From contig JAKCOZ010000001.1 in NCBI GenBank assembly GCA_022605955.1, forward strand, positions 22,436,146 to 22,500,145: a DNA stretch of 64,000 bases, given 5' to 3'. Positions 35,501 through 47,080 of this stretch are shown here, one piece after another (position 1 is the stretch's first letter; each line of letters opens with the position of its first letter). The translations under genes and the position numbers were made by a program. Source of the stretch: Rallus limicola (lineage: Eukaryota > Chordata > Aves > Gruiformes > Rallidae). Below the pieces are notes generated by a model. That model saw only the letters and a program-made list of their open reading frames with translations, searched no databases and was not told the origin of the DNA.

Positions 35501-38500
35501 ATAACACCCTGCAGGCACCCCTGGTTTGAGCAGTGAGGTTCCAAGATTGTCAGTGCTGTGAAAGTTGGTACTTACAGTACCCCAGGAGAGACACGAGCTT
35601 CACAGCAGGGACAGGGGCTGCACAGGGTGCAAAAAATGGCTCCAGCATGTAGCGTCCAAATGCCAGTGACACCACGGCACTGTTGGCAGGCCTGGAGAGG
35701 GGGGCACCAAGCACAAGCTGTAGTGTGCAGATAGCCAAAAGCTGTCATAATGAAAAACTGCACAATACTCAGGGTGGGAAAGCTTCCCAAACCAGCTTAA
35801 TCCTGTTCTCCCAAACCAATGGTGCCTCCCCGTAGGGTCTTTTTCATAGGTTTTCTAGGTAATTGGAATTCTAGGCAATCACATGCTGCAGGAAGATATA
35901 TTCCCAACTTGAAAGTAGAAGTTGAGATTAATCACACCGAGCAACGCGGTGTGGTTCATACGTCTTTCTTCATCTCAGCTTACATGGAGGACACAGGTTA
36001 TTGGAAGGGGAGGACTTCCCTTTTAAAGTTAAAAAAGAAGAAATGTAGAGTATTTAACTCAGGGCTAAGCCAGAAAGTTGTTTCCACAGGAGAATCTGAA
36101 GAAGCTTCACAATGAAAACAGAAGATCTCAAAAAAATCTAATACCTATTGTCAGTCTCTGAAAAATACCACAGCTCTTGGAGAATACCAGCTGCCAGGGA
36201 AGGAGAGGGATATTCTTCTAGTACAGATTGCATTGAACACAGGTAACTATTTCCTCACCATGCCTCCTTCCTTTTATCATTGAAAATCTTTAAGAAATGT
36301 TCAGATTGTTTCTATTGTTTCCTTTAAAAACCACTTAGACTGTTGTTACCAGGCACTGTAACTTTTGTTTTCTTAAATCACAGCACCAAGCAAAAGAAAA
36401 ACACACACAGTTCTCTCACCTGATAGCAAAAAACTCTGCCCACAGAAATAAGAAACTTGGCAGAGGCCCGAGTGTCTCCAAAATGTAGATATAATGTCCT
36501 CCAGACTTGGTGATTCTTGTCCCAAGCTCTGCATAACACAAGGCACCTGGAAAAGTTCAGGTAGAAATGACCTGAATAAATCTTACCATGGATTTTCTCT
36601 TTTTCTGGACAACTCTTCAGGGATTCAATGAATCTGTTTAAAATATGTAGCAAATCAGAGGAAGAAAAAGAGGGTTAGCAGAACCACTCTTCTCCCTATT
36701 ATTGTGTGCTACAGGATTTTTAAATACTGCTTTTCTTCCAGAATTAAAGAAATTCACTGGTGAATGGTACAACTCTTCCATGGAAGTTACATGAAAAGGT
36801 GTTTGAAAGAAACGTTGTGTGAAACTCCAAGAAGTTTCCTTTGGAAACGGCCCAGGAGGTTTGTGTTCTCTGGCTTCTCCTTGCAGGTAGACCAGCATAA
36901 AACTAGTTGCAAAGCAGTCACAGCAGTTTAGCTGACAGGCAGTGGCTGAACCAATAATTTCAATCATGGTTTTGATCGCAGACCCACGTTCCTGTATCCT
37001 TATCTTGCATCTTCACATAAATCCCTTCCTTCATTGGAAAATACTGGACAGAGGTCCTGGAAGGGCATCTTCTCTAAGAAGTAAGATGTACCACCAGAGG
37101 AAAACACGTCCCTGGTGGTGCAGAGGAAGGGAAACATCCACATGAGAGGCTTGGTCATCTTTTCTCATGTGTTCACCTACAAATGCACCAAGAGACCTGG
37201 GGACTGCCTGCTCTTGCCTTCACAAGCACCTCTGCACCTTACTGCCCCTGCACCAGGGCATGAGAAACATTGGGAGAGGCATGTTAGAGAAGGTGGCTTA
37301 AAATTCAGTGGATAGAAACCTTTATGCCTGTGCCTGCACCAGGAAAATCCCATCTGTGCTTTCTCCATAGAGCAGTTCATCACGCTATTTGAACATGTTA
37401 AAATATGAATCTGAAGCCCTGCATATAGTGGATACACTCACTAGGTCAAACATCCTTTGTTCCCAGAAGGAAACCATAGAACACTTTGCTTCTTCAAGCA
37501 CAACTCTCCTCGCAATGGGGCTGAGTGCTGTTGGGATGTGATGCTGTGGGTAAGATCATCTCTAGCCATGCTATCTACTTCACCCAGCTCAGGCAGCTGT
37601 GGAGGCAGAGCACAGAGGAACGCGGTGGTGATACATGGTGCACCCAGGTCCCGTGGCAGTTGTGCCACATGCAGGTCATGCCAACGATGAGGACCTCAAT
37701 CTTTTCCTGCTTCTCTGTTGGCCAATTTGAGCCGAATCCCTGTTTAAAGTCTTGGACACAGGCAGACACCTCCTCTCCTTTTTCCTGTGGGACGCTGTAT
37801 ATGCTTCGTGTGCATTTAGGTGCTTTGCTGAACTTACACTATGGGACTCATAGAAATGCCATACTTGAAAGAAAAAAAGCTTAAAAGACAGCAGGCCTTT
37901 CGAATGTTAAAAAAAAAAAAAAAAAGCCAGAAAAAAAAGATCTGATGCAAAAGAACATCAAAGAAGTGATCAGGGGAGGTCATCAAGCTGCTAAAAAGGA
38001 TGAACAAACCAACAAATTTGGGTACCGAACACAATAACTTGAGAAAGAGACTCCCAAAGCCCTTCCAGAAAAAGCTATCAAAGGATGCAGCGGAAAGAAG
38101 AAACCTTTCCAAGCACAGAGCATGGGCTATGTGGCCAATGCATACATCATCCTTTATTGCTCTGCTCAGCTAAAAGAAACACTGCGCTCACATTACATGT
38201 TAAGACTTTTCTTTAAGCAAAAGCATATCATTCCCCAAACAGCCAGGCACAGGCTGCATCCCACACATGCAGTAAAGGAGACCTGGGCTTAACAGCGTAG
38301 TCGACAGCAGGCAGTGTCAGTTTGCATATATTAAAAGCAAACCCACAATTGTTGCCATATTCACAATTAAATGTCCCAATTTCTAAGCTCGGATGCACAC
38401 AACAGTGCCAAGGTGGTGTTTTTCCCCATGGAGGATTTTTCCTCACGTGTTTCTTTTCTCCAGGTTACTACAGAAGAACCTTAAAGTCACCCACTGATAT

Positions 38501-39544
38501 AAACACAAAACTTCTCTCAAGAGTTGAGAAGTTGAGTGATCTTGCAGTTCTGCTAACAGCACCTTCAGAGCACTTCTGAGATGGGGCTTTTATACAGTTA
38601 ATATAACTAAAAGTTATACAATTTATTCATGGTAACTTTAAGAGCTAAATTATTTCAGAATTAGAATGAAACTGTTGTCAAGAAGTCAAGCCTCCATGGG
38701 AAATGACAGGTACTAAATGCTAGAAACTGAGCCGAGAGTAGCACACCGAAAGCAGGGCTGAACTGATCTGCTCCGTCTCTTTGCTCCGAGGCAGCATCAG
38801 ACATACCCAAACAGTTTCTGACAGACATCCAGACACCCACCCCCAGGTGGTGGGTGCTCTGCAGCTCCCCAGGCCATCTGCTCTAGTGCTGCTCTCTCCT
38901 CACTGGGAAAGAGGGGATCCCTTACGGCGCATTAAGACAGACACTTCTTGTCCTTTTCACAGTGTCCACAAAAAGCACTGCATCGCCCTTGACCTCACAA
39001 GTGTCTTTTAGATGCCTGTCTCTTTTCCACCTTATAGACTGAATCCTGTCATTTTTGCCCAGCTCTCCTGGCAGAGACTACTACACTATCTCCATCTGCA
39101 GTCATTGTCTTCCCTGGACTCACACAGAATTTTTTCAGCCATCACGGGGCAATAATTTGAACTGAAGACCTCTGGTGATCCTCCCCCACCCCCTGTCCCA
39201 TCAGGCTTGCTAAACCTTTGCTTCTGTTACAGCAGGAACAGGGAAATTTTGGTCTATTCTGCTCCCAACATTTTATACACAGAAGTGTGCTGGTTCCTTT
39301 CCCCGCCCAGTGCTTGAGCAAAGGCTGACAAAGCTCATCACCACTCACCAAACATCGAGAGGAGCCCGCAGGCAAACCAGACAACCAGAGAGAAGCCCAC
39401 GCTGCCGGAGTTCTTCAGCACTCCTTTTGGGGAAATAAAGATGCCACTGCCAACCATGCTGCCAATGAGGAGTGAGAAAGCCCTCAGCAAAGTTATCTTT
39501 TTCCTCAGAAAGACGGCCTCCTCTTGTTTCTTTTCTTTCCCCAT
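23447..39544 (-). CDS. SLC7A11-like: xCT-like light-chain amino acid transporter, 12 coding exons
   Basis: Spliced reading of 12 exons with GT-AG borders and matching phases gives 1488 nt, 495 codons plus TAG. Exons, high to low: 39544-39349, 36546-36420, 35691-35576, 34943-34818, 32486-32387, 32297-32253, 32073-31950, 31636-31533, 29857-29761, 28976-28827, 26378-26204, 23574-23447. The protein is a 12-helix APC-fold transporter of the SLC7 heteromeric family, expected in the plasma membrane paired with an SLC3 heavy chain. Human xCT is 501 residues; the N-terminus here is about 27 shorter. Visible hallmarks are GSG at 32-34 (substrate loop), Cys131 at the heavy-chain disulfide position, and Arg108, Lys171 and Arg369 matching xCT Arg135, Lys198 and Arg396. 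This pattern predicts cystine/glutamate-type (anionic) exchange. I judge identity to human xCT at only about 55-65%, so it is probably a paralogue of SLC7A11 rather than the orthologue. The start ATG at 39544 has a GAGCCATGG context. Confidence 0.93.
24955..25204 (+). mobile_element. CR1 3' end in intron 11 of the transporter
   Basis: Reads TTGAACATTAGGAAGAGCTT, GAACAGGGAAGTTG and ends CCTATGATTCTATGG, the CR1 3' terminal repeat. Opposite orientation to the host gene. Confidence 0.8.
26204..26378 (-). CDS. SLC7A11-like: SLC7A11-like exon 11 (TM11-TM12)
   Basis: Starts [15 protein letters not shown] and includes [12 protein letters not shown] and [10 protein letters not shown], matching the last two helices of xCT. 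Acceptor CCCAG, donor GTAAGT. Reading on past the donor would stop after three codons, so a twelfth exon is needed. Confidence 0.92.
28827..28976 (-). CDS. SLC7A11-like: SLC7A11-like exon 10 (TM9-TM10)
   Basis: Contains [20 protein letters not shown]; the Arg of SRW is residue 369, aligned to xCT Arg396. It continues to HPELHSPFK at donor GTAAGG. Exactly 50 codons, phase 0 on both sides. Confidence 0.94.
29761..29857 (-). CDS. SLC7A11-like: SLC7A11-like exon 9 (TM8-TM9 inner loop)
   Basis: Encodes [20 protein letters not shown] then [16 protein letters not shown] and the HT-PLPAV pattern are conserved across SLC7 light chains. Acceptor TCCTAG, donor GTAAGG, ends phase 0. Confidence 0.94.
30276..30321 (+). 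repeat. Microsatellite G-run / (GT)n / (AT)n
   Basis: A G-rich run is followed by GTGTGTGTGT and ATATATATA, within intron 8 of the transporter gene. Confidence 0.85.
31533..31636 (-). CDS. SLC7A11-like: SLC7A11-like exon 8 (TM8)
   Basis: Encodes [20 protein letters not shown], then [15 protein letters not shown]. Cys300 corresponds to xCT Cys327. Acceptor CTCTAG. The donor is GTCACA, a weak 5' splice site. Ends phase 2. Confidence 0.9.
31950..32073 (-). CDS. SLC7A11-like: SLC7A11-like exon 7 (TM7)
   Basis: Encodes [20 protein letters not shown] followed by [21 protein letters not shown]. It aligns with the xCT TM7 and outer-loop segment ending SNAVAV. Acceptor TTGTAG, donor GTGAGT, ends phase 0. 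The degenerate copy at 55367-55493 has the same phases. Confidence 0.94.
32253..32297 (-). CDS. SLC7A11-like: SLC7A11-like exon 6, 45-nt micro-exon
   Basis: Encodes [14 protein letters not shown], matching xCT FYLNFVTEEVENPE in length and pattern. It would be missed without reading phase across the neighbours: it completes Trp222 at its start and ends phase 2 at donor GTAAGG. Confidence 0.9.
32387..32486 (-). CDS. SLC7A11-like: SLC7A11-like exon 5 (residues 189-221)
   Basis: Reads HTENFQDAF and then [15 protein letters not shown]: the extracellular loop and TM6 with its helix break. The tyrosine of xCT AFYYGMYAYAGW at the fifth position of YGMYA is Phe217 here. Acceptor TTTTGCAG, donor GTAGGT, ends with TG of Trp222. 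Confidence 0.93.
34818..34943 (-). CDS. SLC7A11-like: SLC7A11-like exon 4 (residues 147-188)
   Basis: Encodes TM4-TM5 with [13 protein letters not shown], then Lys171 (xCT Lys198) and [12 protein letters not shown] and IIVPG are shared with xCT. Acceptor CTCCAG, donor GTAGGT, ends after one base of Gly189. Confidence 0.94.
35024..35090 (-). mobile_element. Very short CR1 3' end
   Basis: TAGAATCATAGAACTGTAGG and GGTTGGAAGGGACCTTGAGA, then GGTCCAACCCCCCTGCC: the extreme CR1 3' end in reverse, in intron 3 of the transporter, less than 100 bp from exon 4. Confidence 0.85.
35576..35691 (-). CDS. SLC7A11-like: SLC7A11-like exon 3 (residues 108-146)
   Basis: Reads [20 protein letters not shown] and then Cys131, the position of the xCT cysteine that forms the disulfide with the SLC3A2 heavy chain. 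The string SLAFGRY.LEPFF is close to xCT. Acceptor CTCCAG, donor GTAAGT, phase 1. Confidence 0.94.
36420..36546 (-). CDS. SLC7A11-like: SLC7A11-like exon 2 (residues 66-107)
   Basis: Reads [20 protein letters not shown] and on to WAEFFAIR. This is the end of TM2, the inner loop with the conserved SGGHY, and the start of TM3. Acceptor CCAG, donor GTGAGA, ends phase 2. It contains the first two bases of Arg108, which aligns with xCT Arg135. Confidence 0.93.
37909..37925 (+). repeat. Run of 17 A
   Basis: Homopolymer in intron 1 of the transporter gene, with another A-rich run just after. Confidence 0.9.
39349..39544 (-). CDS. SLC7A11-like: SLC7A11-like exon 1 (residues 1-65)
   Basis: Starts [16 protein letters not shown], a charged cytoplasmic tail, then TM1 with the unwound segment [10 protein letters not shown] at residues 32-41, a signature of SLC7 light chains. 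It ends after the first base of a Gly codon (phase 1) at donor GTGAGT. In xCT the same exon is longer at the N-terminus. Confidence 0.93.
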
Positions 39545-42500
39545 GGCTCCTCTTTTAAACCCAAGAAAAGCTCATGCGTTCAGCAGCTACTGTCCCCCAA
39601 GCGTCCTCCAGGCTCACCTGTAAGATGAGGAAAGAGTTTGGGATTCAGGGTCTGTCTTTTCTGGACATGATTTTTTTGCAGAAGCCTTTCAAGATTATTT
39701 GAATCTGTTCTCAGCTGCTGGATGGACCAGCCGAACCACAGGTACATATAACCCACTCAGCATCATCTCTCACATCAGTACCGCTCCTGAGAGGGACTGT
39801 TACCATTTTCTGCCTCTTCTGCCAAGGAGCACAGAGCATTACAAGTCGCATGCCACACTTCAGGATATCCTTTCCAAATGCAGCTTTGAAGCCCAGATTG
39901 GCACTGGGCAGGTTAGGGTTAATTCAATGGGTCATAAATTGGGGGAACATTGATTATTGACATGCTGGCAGAAAGCTTGTTGTAAGTTGCAAACATAATC
40001 TTCAAGACCTTGAGGATCTCTGAGGATAAAATACAATAATTAAGGAGTTTGGGTATTGTTTTGTTGGTTGGGGTTTTTTCTGAGGAGCAAAGATTTCTGT
40101 TAATTGGTGTACACAGATGATTTAAGCTTTTCCACCCATACTTGTTGAGTGAACAAACGCTGATTTTCTCACTGGGGCTTCATCAATGTTTCTTAATATG
40201 CTGGAAAGCCTTTTTGCTGTCAGAGTATGGAAGAGGCAGGAATTAGTCCTGCTTACAATTGCAAGGCAGGGCATTCTCATTAATAACCAGACATGTAATT
40301 GGTTCTATTAATATAAAAATGTTCTTGGTAATAACAGCAGGAGTGAAGTTTTTCCTAGAAAAGAAGGAACTTCAGATGCTTCAGGGGTCACACAAGTTGA
40401 TCTAGATCCAGTTCTCTCGCTCTGCAGTAACCTCCCACTTCACTGGTGTGTCTCCAGCCTCCCAGTCCTAGGCTGGCACCTTCCCACAAAACTCACCCTC
40501 TGCTTAGGTAGGTAAGATGAACTCACATCAGTTACTACAGTCTAATTCGCTGTAGCAAACCCATTTGTAGTTCTTCTGACAGCAAAGTAGACATTTTACA
40601 CTGCTAATTAACCCTGGCAAAGCAGACAAGACAGATCCAGAATCATTTGGCCCCTGTACTGCTACATGTGCCCTCCAATGCTCACACAAGCAGCTTTAGT
40701 GTTTTTTTCCTTATTCCACCACTGTAAATTGCAGGTGTAGCGAACATCAGCCCCAGCCTCACAGCTGTATTCTATTGCATAGTCACACTGTACCTAAGGC
40801 CATATTTTATGGATTTCTGGAACTATTTCATAATTGCAGTGATATGCCCAAGAGCAGGCAGCAACCACCTATAGAAGCAGATCTAAGGAGCTAGAAGTTT
40901 TCTTCCTAGTCTGTATTTTCCACCCACAGACATATATGTCCCCATAACTTCAAGGGGAAAATTCTTGTTACAACTCCCCAACAATACCTCTTTGGATGCC
41001 CTGTATAAACTAAGGGCTTCTTCCCACCATCCCCAGCTAATCTCTCTCCTGGAAATGGGCAGGAAGAAGCCAGGGTTATCACCTTCTCCACACACATATG
41101 AACAACACATGCAGAAAGCTCTCTGTCTTGCCAGCAGTGTTAGCCGGTTTCTCTGAGATCTCGCCAAAGCCTGCACAAGCATCTTCTCAATCAAACCAGC
41201 CAAGTTCAGTTATTAAACCTCTAATGAGTCCCAGAGGACTATTTAAGGCTCAGATGGGTCACATCAGCCATGTCTGGTCCTGCAGAGCTGCTCCTCAGAG
41301 TCCCCAAACCTCACAGAGCTGCTGTAGATGGCAGGTCTGGAGGGGCATGGAAAGACCCCGGGGAACTTCCCAACCTGTCAGCTGTAGTTGCCTCAGATGC
41401 TAATTAATTAGCTCACATAAAATACCATTATCATCAGGGACTTATCAGCCAAGAGAACTGCAGAGCACTCATTTGCAATGGTGAAACAAGAGAGCTCCCC
41501 GAATTGAAACCGAACTGAAGAGAGATGATGAGCACAGCTAGACCCAAAACACTGTTGTGAGATAATTAAAAGGGCACTTATCTGTTTGGCTGGGTTTAAA
41601 CAGAGCAGGTGCATTTACAATCCCTCAGACTCCCATTTCTCGCTGGGATCCTGAAGCAGCAAAAGGCAGCGTCTCTTTGTGGGCTCTGAAATTACACAAG
41701 GCGGGGAGGAACAAAAAAAGGAGAGATCAAATCAAGTTTACAGACCAGGTTAATGATCCAAAGTAAATACCAAACTCCATACTTCTGTCCACATGCTTTT
41801 TTTCTTTATACTACTTTTTTTTTTTTATACTACTGTCATGCAAAAGTATTTGGAGATGAAACAGTGCAGTCCAGTAAATTTCAGAAACATGAAATCTATT
41901 AGGATTTGTTCCAGAAGCTGTTGAAGAAGGGGGCGAAAAAAGGGCAGGGGATGGGGGGAAGAAAGAGTAACAGAAAGCTATTGAGTAGCACTTCAAAGAG
42001 ACACCTAGCAGAGCCCACCGCCCGGAGAGACCATTCCTGCCTGCTCCGCTTTCCAGCTCCATTCCTGCACCAGGCACATTAAAATGCAGAGATGTTAATC
42101 CTTGTGGCAATGCTTAAGAATATTCACAATGTGCTTAGCACAAAGGAAACACACAAAGCTGCTTTTTGTTCACCCTTTTGACGTAAGGAACAGGCTCAAA
42201 TCCTTCCTGATCCAAAATGTGGTACCTTTGCATGAGATCATCAGCCTGTGGGACCAGAAAACAACAAGCCCGTTTCACAACTTTTCACACCTGCTGGATC
42301 TTTTCTCCCTTGGTCTTCATCTTTACTGGTTTCTTTTTTAAATTATTAGTTTTAGCTGTTAATCTTACCTCACAGGAACTGCAGCCTGGATGGAGGTGGA
42401 GGAGACAAGCGTAAAGGGAAAAATCATATTAGCTTTTCGCAGTGGTGTCTAGAGGCCCCAGCAGAGAGCAGGACACATCGTGGTCAGCACACAGGCAAGA

Positions 42501-45500
42501 GCAGAACGTTACTCTGCTGAAAAGCTAGGGATCTAAACAAGCAAGTTGGAAAAAAGCAGAGGAGGGAGACAGCATCATTCTCAGCTGGAGAGCTGAGACC
42601 TAGAGAAACTAGTGACCTTCCTCCTCCTATCACGCAGGAAGCATGTGGCATCCCTGGGAAACAGACTGTACCTCCAGAATCCTAGTTCATTGACTTGCCC
42701 CCAAAAAAACCCAACAAACCAGCTACTAGGGAATACTCCTAATTATTTACAGCTGTATTTTCTTTGAGTGAGCCTCAATTGATACTCTACAGCCAAACAG
42801 AGGTTAACCCTTTTCATTCTGCAACAGATGCAGGCGTCAAACTGTTCTCCACAGTCCCACTATTAATTGGGCATTTTCGATGCCAAAAATGTCACTCCAA
42901 TTCAATGTCCACCACGAGGCACAAGATCTAACTAAATAAAATCAGCAGTGAATGGGAGATTTTTTTTTTTTTTTATTCATGCACAAAAGTAGCATAAATA
43001 AGGTTTAATGAGACTGGTGGTGGTCTGTTCCTGGAAGCTCCATCAGAAAATCTATTTAGGAGACCTGAAAGATGTTTGTTTGTAGACCAAAATGAACACA
43101 AGAAACAGGCTGAAAAGACAAGACATGCAGCTCAACTTCTTTTCAGCTTTCTACAGCTGGTTTACCACGCTGGATAAGAAACCAAAGGGACAGTAGTTAA
43201 TAAATCAGACTCAGGCTTGCAGCCCAAGATGTAGTAATAAATCCAGGGCAATTGCCTTAGGTGTAAATGAAAGAATAATTTCCAGCAGCATTTTGTTCTA
43301 CAGAATTTCACTAACTTAGTCTTGTGAGTTGTCTATTAAAGGCCTGTCATTTCATAAAATTTCTTTCTTAATGTAAATATTTTTTTAAGCTTCAAAAGCA
43401 AAATGGTTCTTGGCTCAGCTCACACATACTGCTTTTATAATCTCATTTGGCCATTTCCAGTTGTCCTTTGGTTAAAAGTGGGTTTTTTTCTGGAAAACAG
43501 CTATAAAATGATGTGGTGAGTCTGGACCTCTTGATGATGTGATGATGGTCTTTTAATTGAGACCCTGATAGTGCTGAATCCACACTTGAGCTCTTTGGCT
43601 AGAAATTGGAATAAACAGCATCTAGTTTTCAAGCAGCAAAATTCCTCTTGCTTTTAGAGTTCCTTCCTACCAGGATTTATATCCTACACCAAGATTAAAA
43701 TTCTTCATTACACCAGCCTGCCAATGCAGCCATTACAAGTGGAGATGTTTTAATAATAGTAGCGCTGATTCATTTTCACAAGATGTACAGATCATATAAT
43801 GTCATCTCACTTTTCTAAGCATCTGAGTGTAACTCTCCATCCAACTGCTGCAAGAAACTCATGCTTCTGTGCATCCAGAACTGATTTCCCATGGATACTG
43901 TGCAAGAACATTTGCTCTTTCATGTCTTCCTTTCACATTGCCAGCAACATGCAAATCACAAATATGGGAGAGATGCACACCTGGTTAAAATAGACTCAAC
44001 TGTTCTTCTACAGCACCAGCTATTACAGATGACCAGAAAGGTGCACCAGCATCCCTGTGAAACAAACTAACATGATTCCCCTTTCTGACAAGCAGGAGAA
44101 GGGGATACACCCTAGGCACTCCCTGCCTAGTGTACCTAAACGATCAAAAGGAACTTCACCCAGAGGACCAGGCACTGGTGCACATAAATTCTAGGAGAAA
44201 AAGCCACTCAACTAGGAGACTCTCCCACATAGCAGTTCTTCCCGAGGCAAACATCTTGGCTCTATAATATCTCTTGTGGGGCACAGTGCAGGGAACTGTC
44301 TTTAGAGCTTTGTTCTTTTGTGGATGGTTCTCCAAGTAGCAAGTTGTTTTCACTCTCCACATCAGACCTCCTCCCTGGAACAAGACAACTTGTCCTATTT
44401 GAAACTGTTTTCTTAGCTGCATAAGACAGAACACAAACAAAAATAAATCTAAGCATATGTAGCAGAAGAGGCCCAACAGAGAAGTCTATTGCTGTAGCAA
44501 AGAACAGCCAAAATTTCTTCAAATGAGAATTCTTTGTGACCATTTCAAATTAAAACATAATAATAATAATAATTTTGTAAGAGATACACATCCCTCTTCC
44601 TCACAGCGATCTATCACACTGCATCAGTGCTGTGGTCTGAGGGTTAGTCTGCCTTTGATGTGGAGTTGGGCAGTACCAATCCCCAACAGCCCTTGCTCTT
44701 GCAGGAGAAATTTCCCCATGACCCAGGTCTTTGTTTTGCCTCCTGTCCTGGCAGCTGAGAGCTATAAAAGATACTACTTCCTTGCCACAGCTTGGTGATG
44801 TACCAAAAAAGAAGTTTAACAGATTCAGACCACTCCCCTGGGGAACAGGGGTCCCCTGTGACTGTGTAGTGGATGCTAAACTGCCACCCATCCCCGGGGC
44901 TGTCAGTCTGTGGAGCTGCTATGATGGGGGTCTTTATCAAGGCCAACATATATATTAGGCCAATGGCACCGTTTTCCCAGAGCATTTTTACATTTTTTTT
45001 TCTGGTGCATTTGCTTTTGAGCAGCAAACTTATCCCAGAGACCAAGACACGTTTCCTGAATGGTGAGAAATGCCACATGCCCATGCTTATCACCAGCTTT
45101 CCTCACAAAAAGCTAATTCTCCACTAAACCAAGCTATTTAATCTTTCTGTGGAGACAGCTCCCTCCAGGTGAATCCCATTCTCCGTGCAGAGGAAAGCCT
45201 CCTCTGCTTCTGCTACTGTCAGATGTTGTCAGATGGTGGGCCCCATCTGATGGGGGTTCCTGATCTACCCCCGCTCTAACCATCTGGAGCTTAATCCTTT
45301 CAGAGCTGACTGCAGTAATAAAACTCCTCTTTCCACATTGCCTCATATATTACACTAGTTCCCCCTTAATCTCACTGCAATGCTGCTGATTTATCACCGC
45401 AGGCCTCCAGCTCCCCTAAGGCCTGACCGGAGTTCCTGGCTTTGTTCATTCCCTTCCTGCCTTCAGGGAATTCAAAAGAAAATTTGAACATTAAAAAAAA

Positions 45501-46715
45501 CCAACAACCCAGGCCTTCACACCTGCATTAGCCGCTCCCTCTGGTTGCTACTCACTGTCTAATTCACAGTTAATCCTCATAGTTTTGTGCTAAATACCCA
45601 CTCCAGTACTTGATTTGTGTGCAGCCCGAGTTTTGCCTTGAAAGTACCTCAGGGTGGGGGGATGCTCTGTTTTGGTCTCTCTGCTCAGCTGTTACTCATT
45701 TATTAAAATATAAGCCAAATATACAATTATGCTAGAGGGAACATGTCTCCTTGTTAACCCTTTCTGGCTCTTATCCAGAATTTCTCAGGCTATCGGGATT
45801 TATATTTTACTATGCAGAATTTCAAATGAGCCATTCATCATTCCCCACACCTCTCATGGAAGGAAGGGGGGCAAGCAGGGTTTTTCTCTTACCAGAACTT
45901 CTACCTCAGCCCCTAGGAGACAATACAGGAATGCACGTCCAGAGTTTCTGGTGGCCCATTACAGGGAGCAGTGCCTTGTAAAAGGACAGCAAACTCTCTG
46001 GCCAGAAGAAACAGGGGTCTTATGTTCATCCCTGGCCTCTCTAGCCATGGGTATGGCTTGTGCCAGCAGCTGCTAGGCAAAGGTTGTGGTAAGTCATAGG
46101 AGTGGGAGAAGGTTTGGTTAAGGATGGTAGTTATCAGAGGGGAATGGGGCCCAGTCCATGCTAGGAGAAGCTTGGGAAGAGCTTTAACCCTGGTCAGAAA
46201 GGAGTATCTCCAACCATGGACACAAATCCCTCAAAGATCCTGTTTTGTGCCTGCAGTGAAGCTGAAGCACATTATTACATCTCATGGTTTAGAAGAGGTG
46301 AAGGAATGAACATCTGGCACTGGAATCCTCAAGCCCTCACTGGCTGCAGCCTGTTTTACCTGCAGCAGAAGCTAAAGTGCAAAGACTGAGCAGAAACATA
46401 CACTGACGGGCCGTTCCACTCCTGATCACAAGAAGTCATTTTATCCCTGTATCTGCAGCTACAAGGTGAGATTTGGTATCGTCCCATCACAGGGATGAGC
46501 CTGCAGCCCCTGCCAGCTTTCTCAGAGCCTGAAGGATAGCACCAGAAACTAACCAAAACCCCAGCTCACAAGATTTTTCAGGTAACATACAGGTCACCTC
46601 CCATTTTCAGTTGCATTTAGTGAGAATCAGATTCTAGGAACAAGCATGTCAACAAAACCAGATCAATGCACTCACTAGGAAGGTTAAGTCAACACAAGGG
46701 CATGTTTATTCAATT
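39545..46715. other. Upstream flank of the transporter, no gene recognised
   Basis: The 5' UTR and promoter of the SLC7A11-like gene must start here, but no CpG island or clear TATA box is seen next to the ATG. A possible non-coding 5' exon border (TTACAG at about 39613) lies 70 bp upstream. T runs at 41815-41827 and 42960-42974 and a (TAA)n at 44557-44572 are simple repeats. Confidence 0.4.
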
Positions 46716-46719
46716 TTAA

Positions 46720-47080
46720 TGTAACTACAGTAAAAAAAATATCTGCTGGAAAGGTCCTCTGGGTGCCTCTGGTCCCACCTCCCATAAGAAGCAGGACTGT
46801 TGCCAACGCTAGCTCAGACCAATCATAGCTTTGTCTAGCCATCTTAAGCCCTGTCAAGGTCAGAGAGCCCCTGACCTCTCCAGGTAACCTGTTCCAGAGC
46901 TGCAACATCCTCCTCAGGAGAGGCTTCTCCCAGTGTCCACTCTGAGCATCCCAAGCCACCATTTATAGCTGTCATCCACAGCCACACCATTTACCATTCC
47001 TGAGACCTGCAAGAGCTCAGCCTCATGTCTCCTTGCACAGAGTGTCTCCTGCTGTCCCCTGACCCAAATGACCTTCAGCC
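46720..47080 (-). mobile_element. Old CR1-like fragment
   Basis: Reverse of a diverged CR1 tail: CTCTCCAGGTAACCTGTTCC, AGAGGCTTCTCCCAGTGTCC. It is more diverged than the other copies, so the call is less sure. Confidence 0.55.

Noticed and set aside
23447..39544. Calling the transporter SLC7A11 itself or SLC7A15 (arpAT)
   Set aside because: It is more diverged from human xCT than I expect of a bird orthologue, and I cannot compare it with arpAT without a search; the family-level name is safer.
44156..44543. Hydrophobic minus-strand frames that look like a membrane protein
   Set aside because: No family motif, no good start context, and hydrophobic frames arise easily in T-rich antisense DNA.
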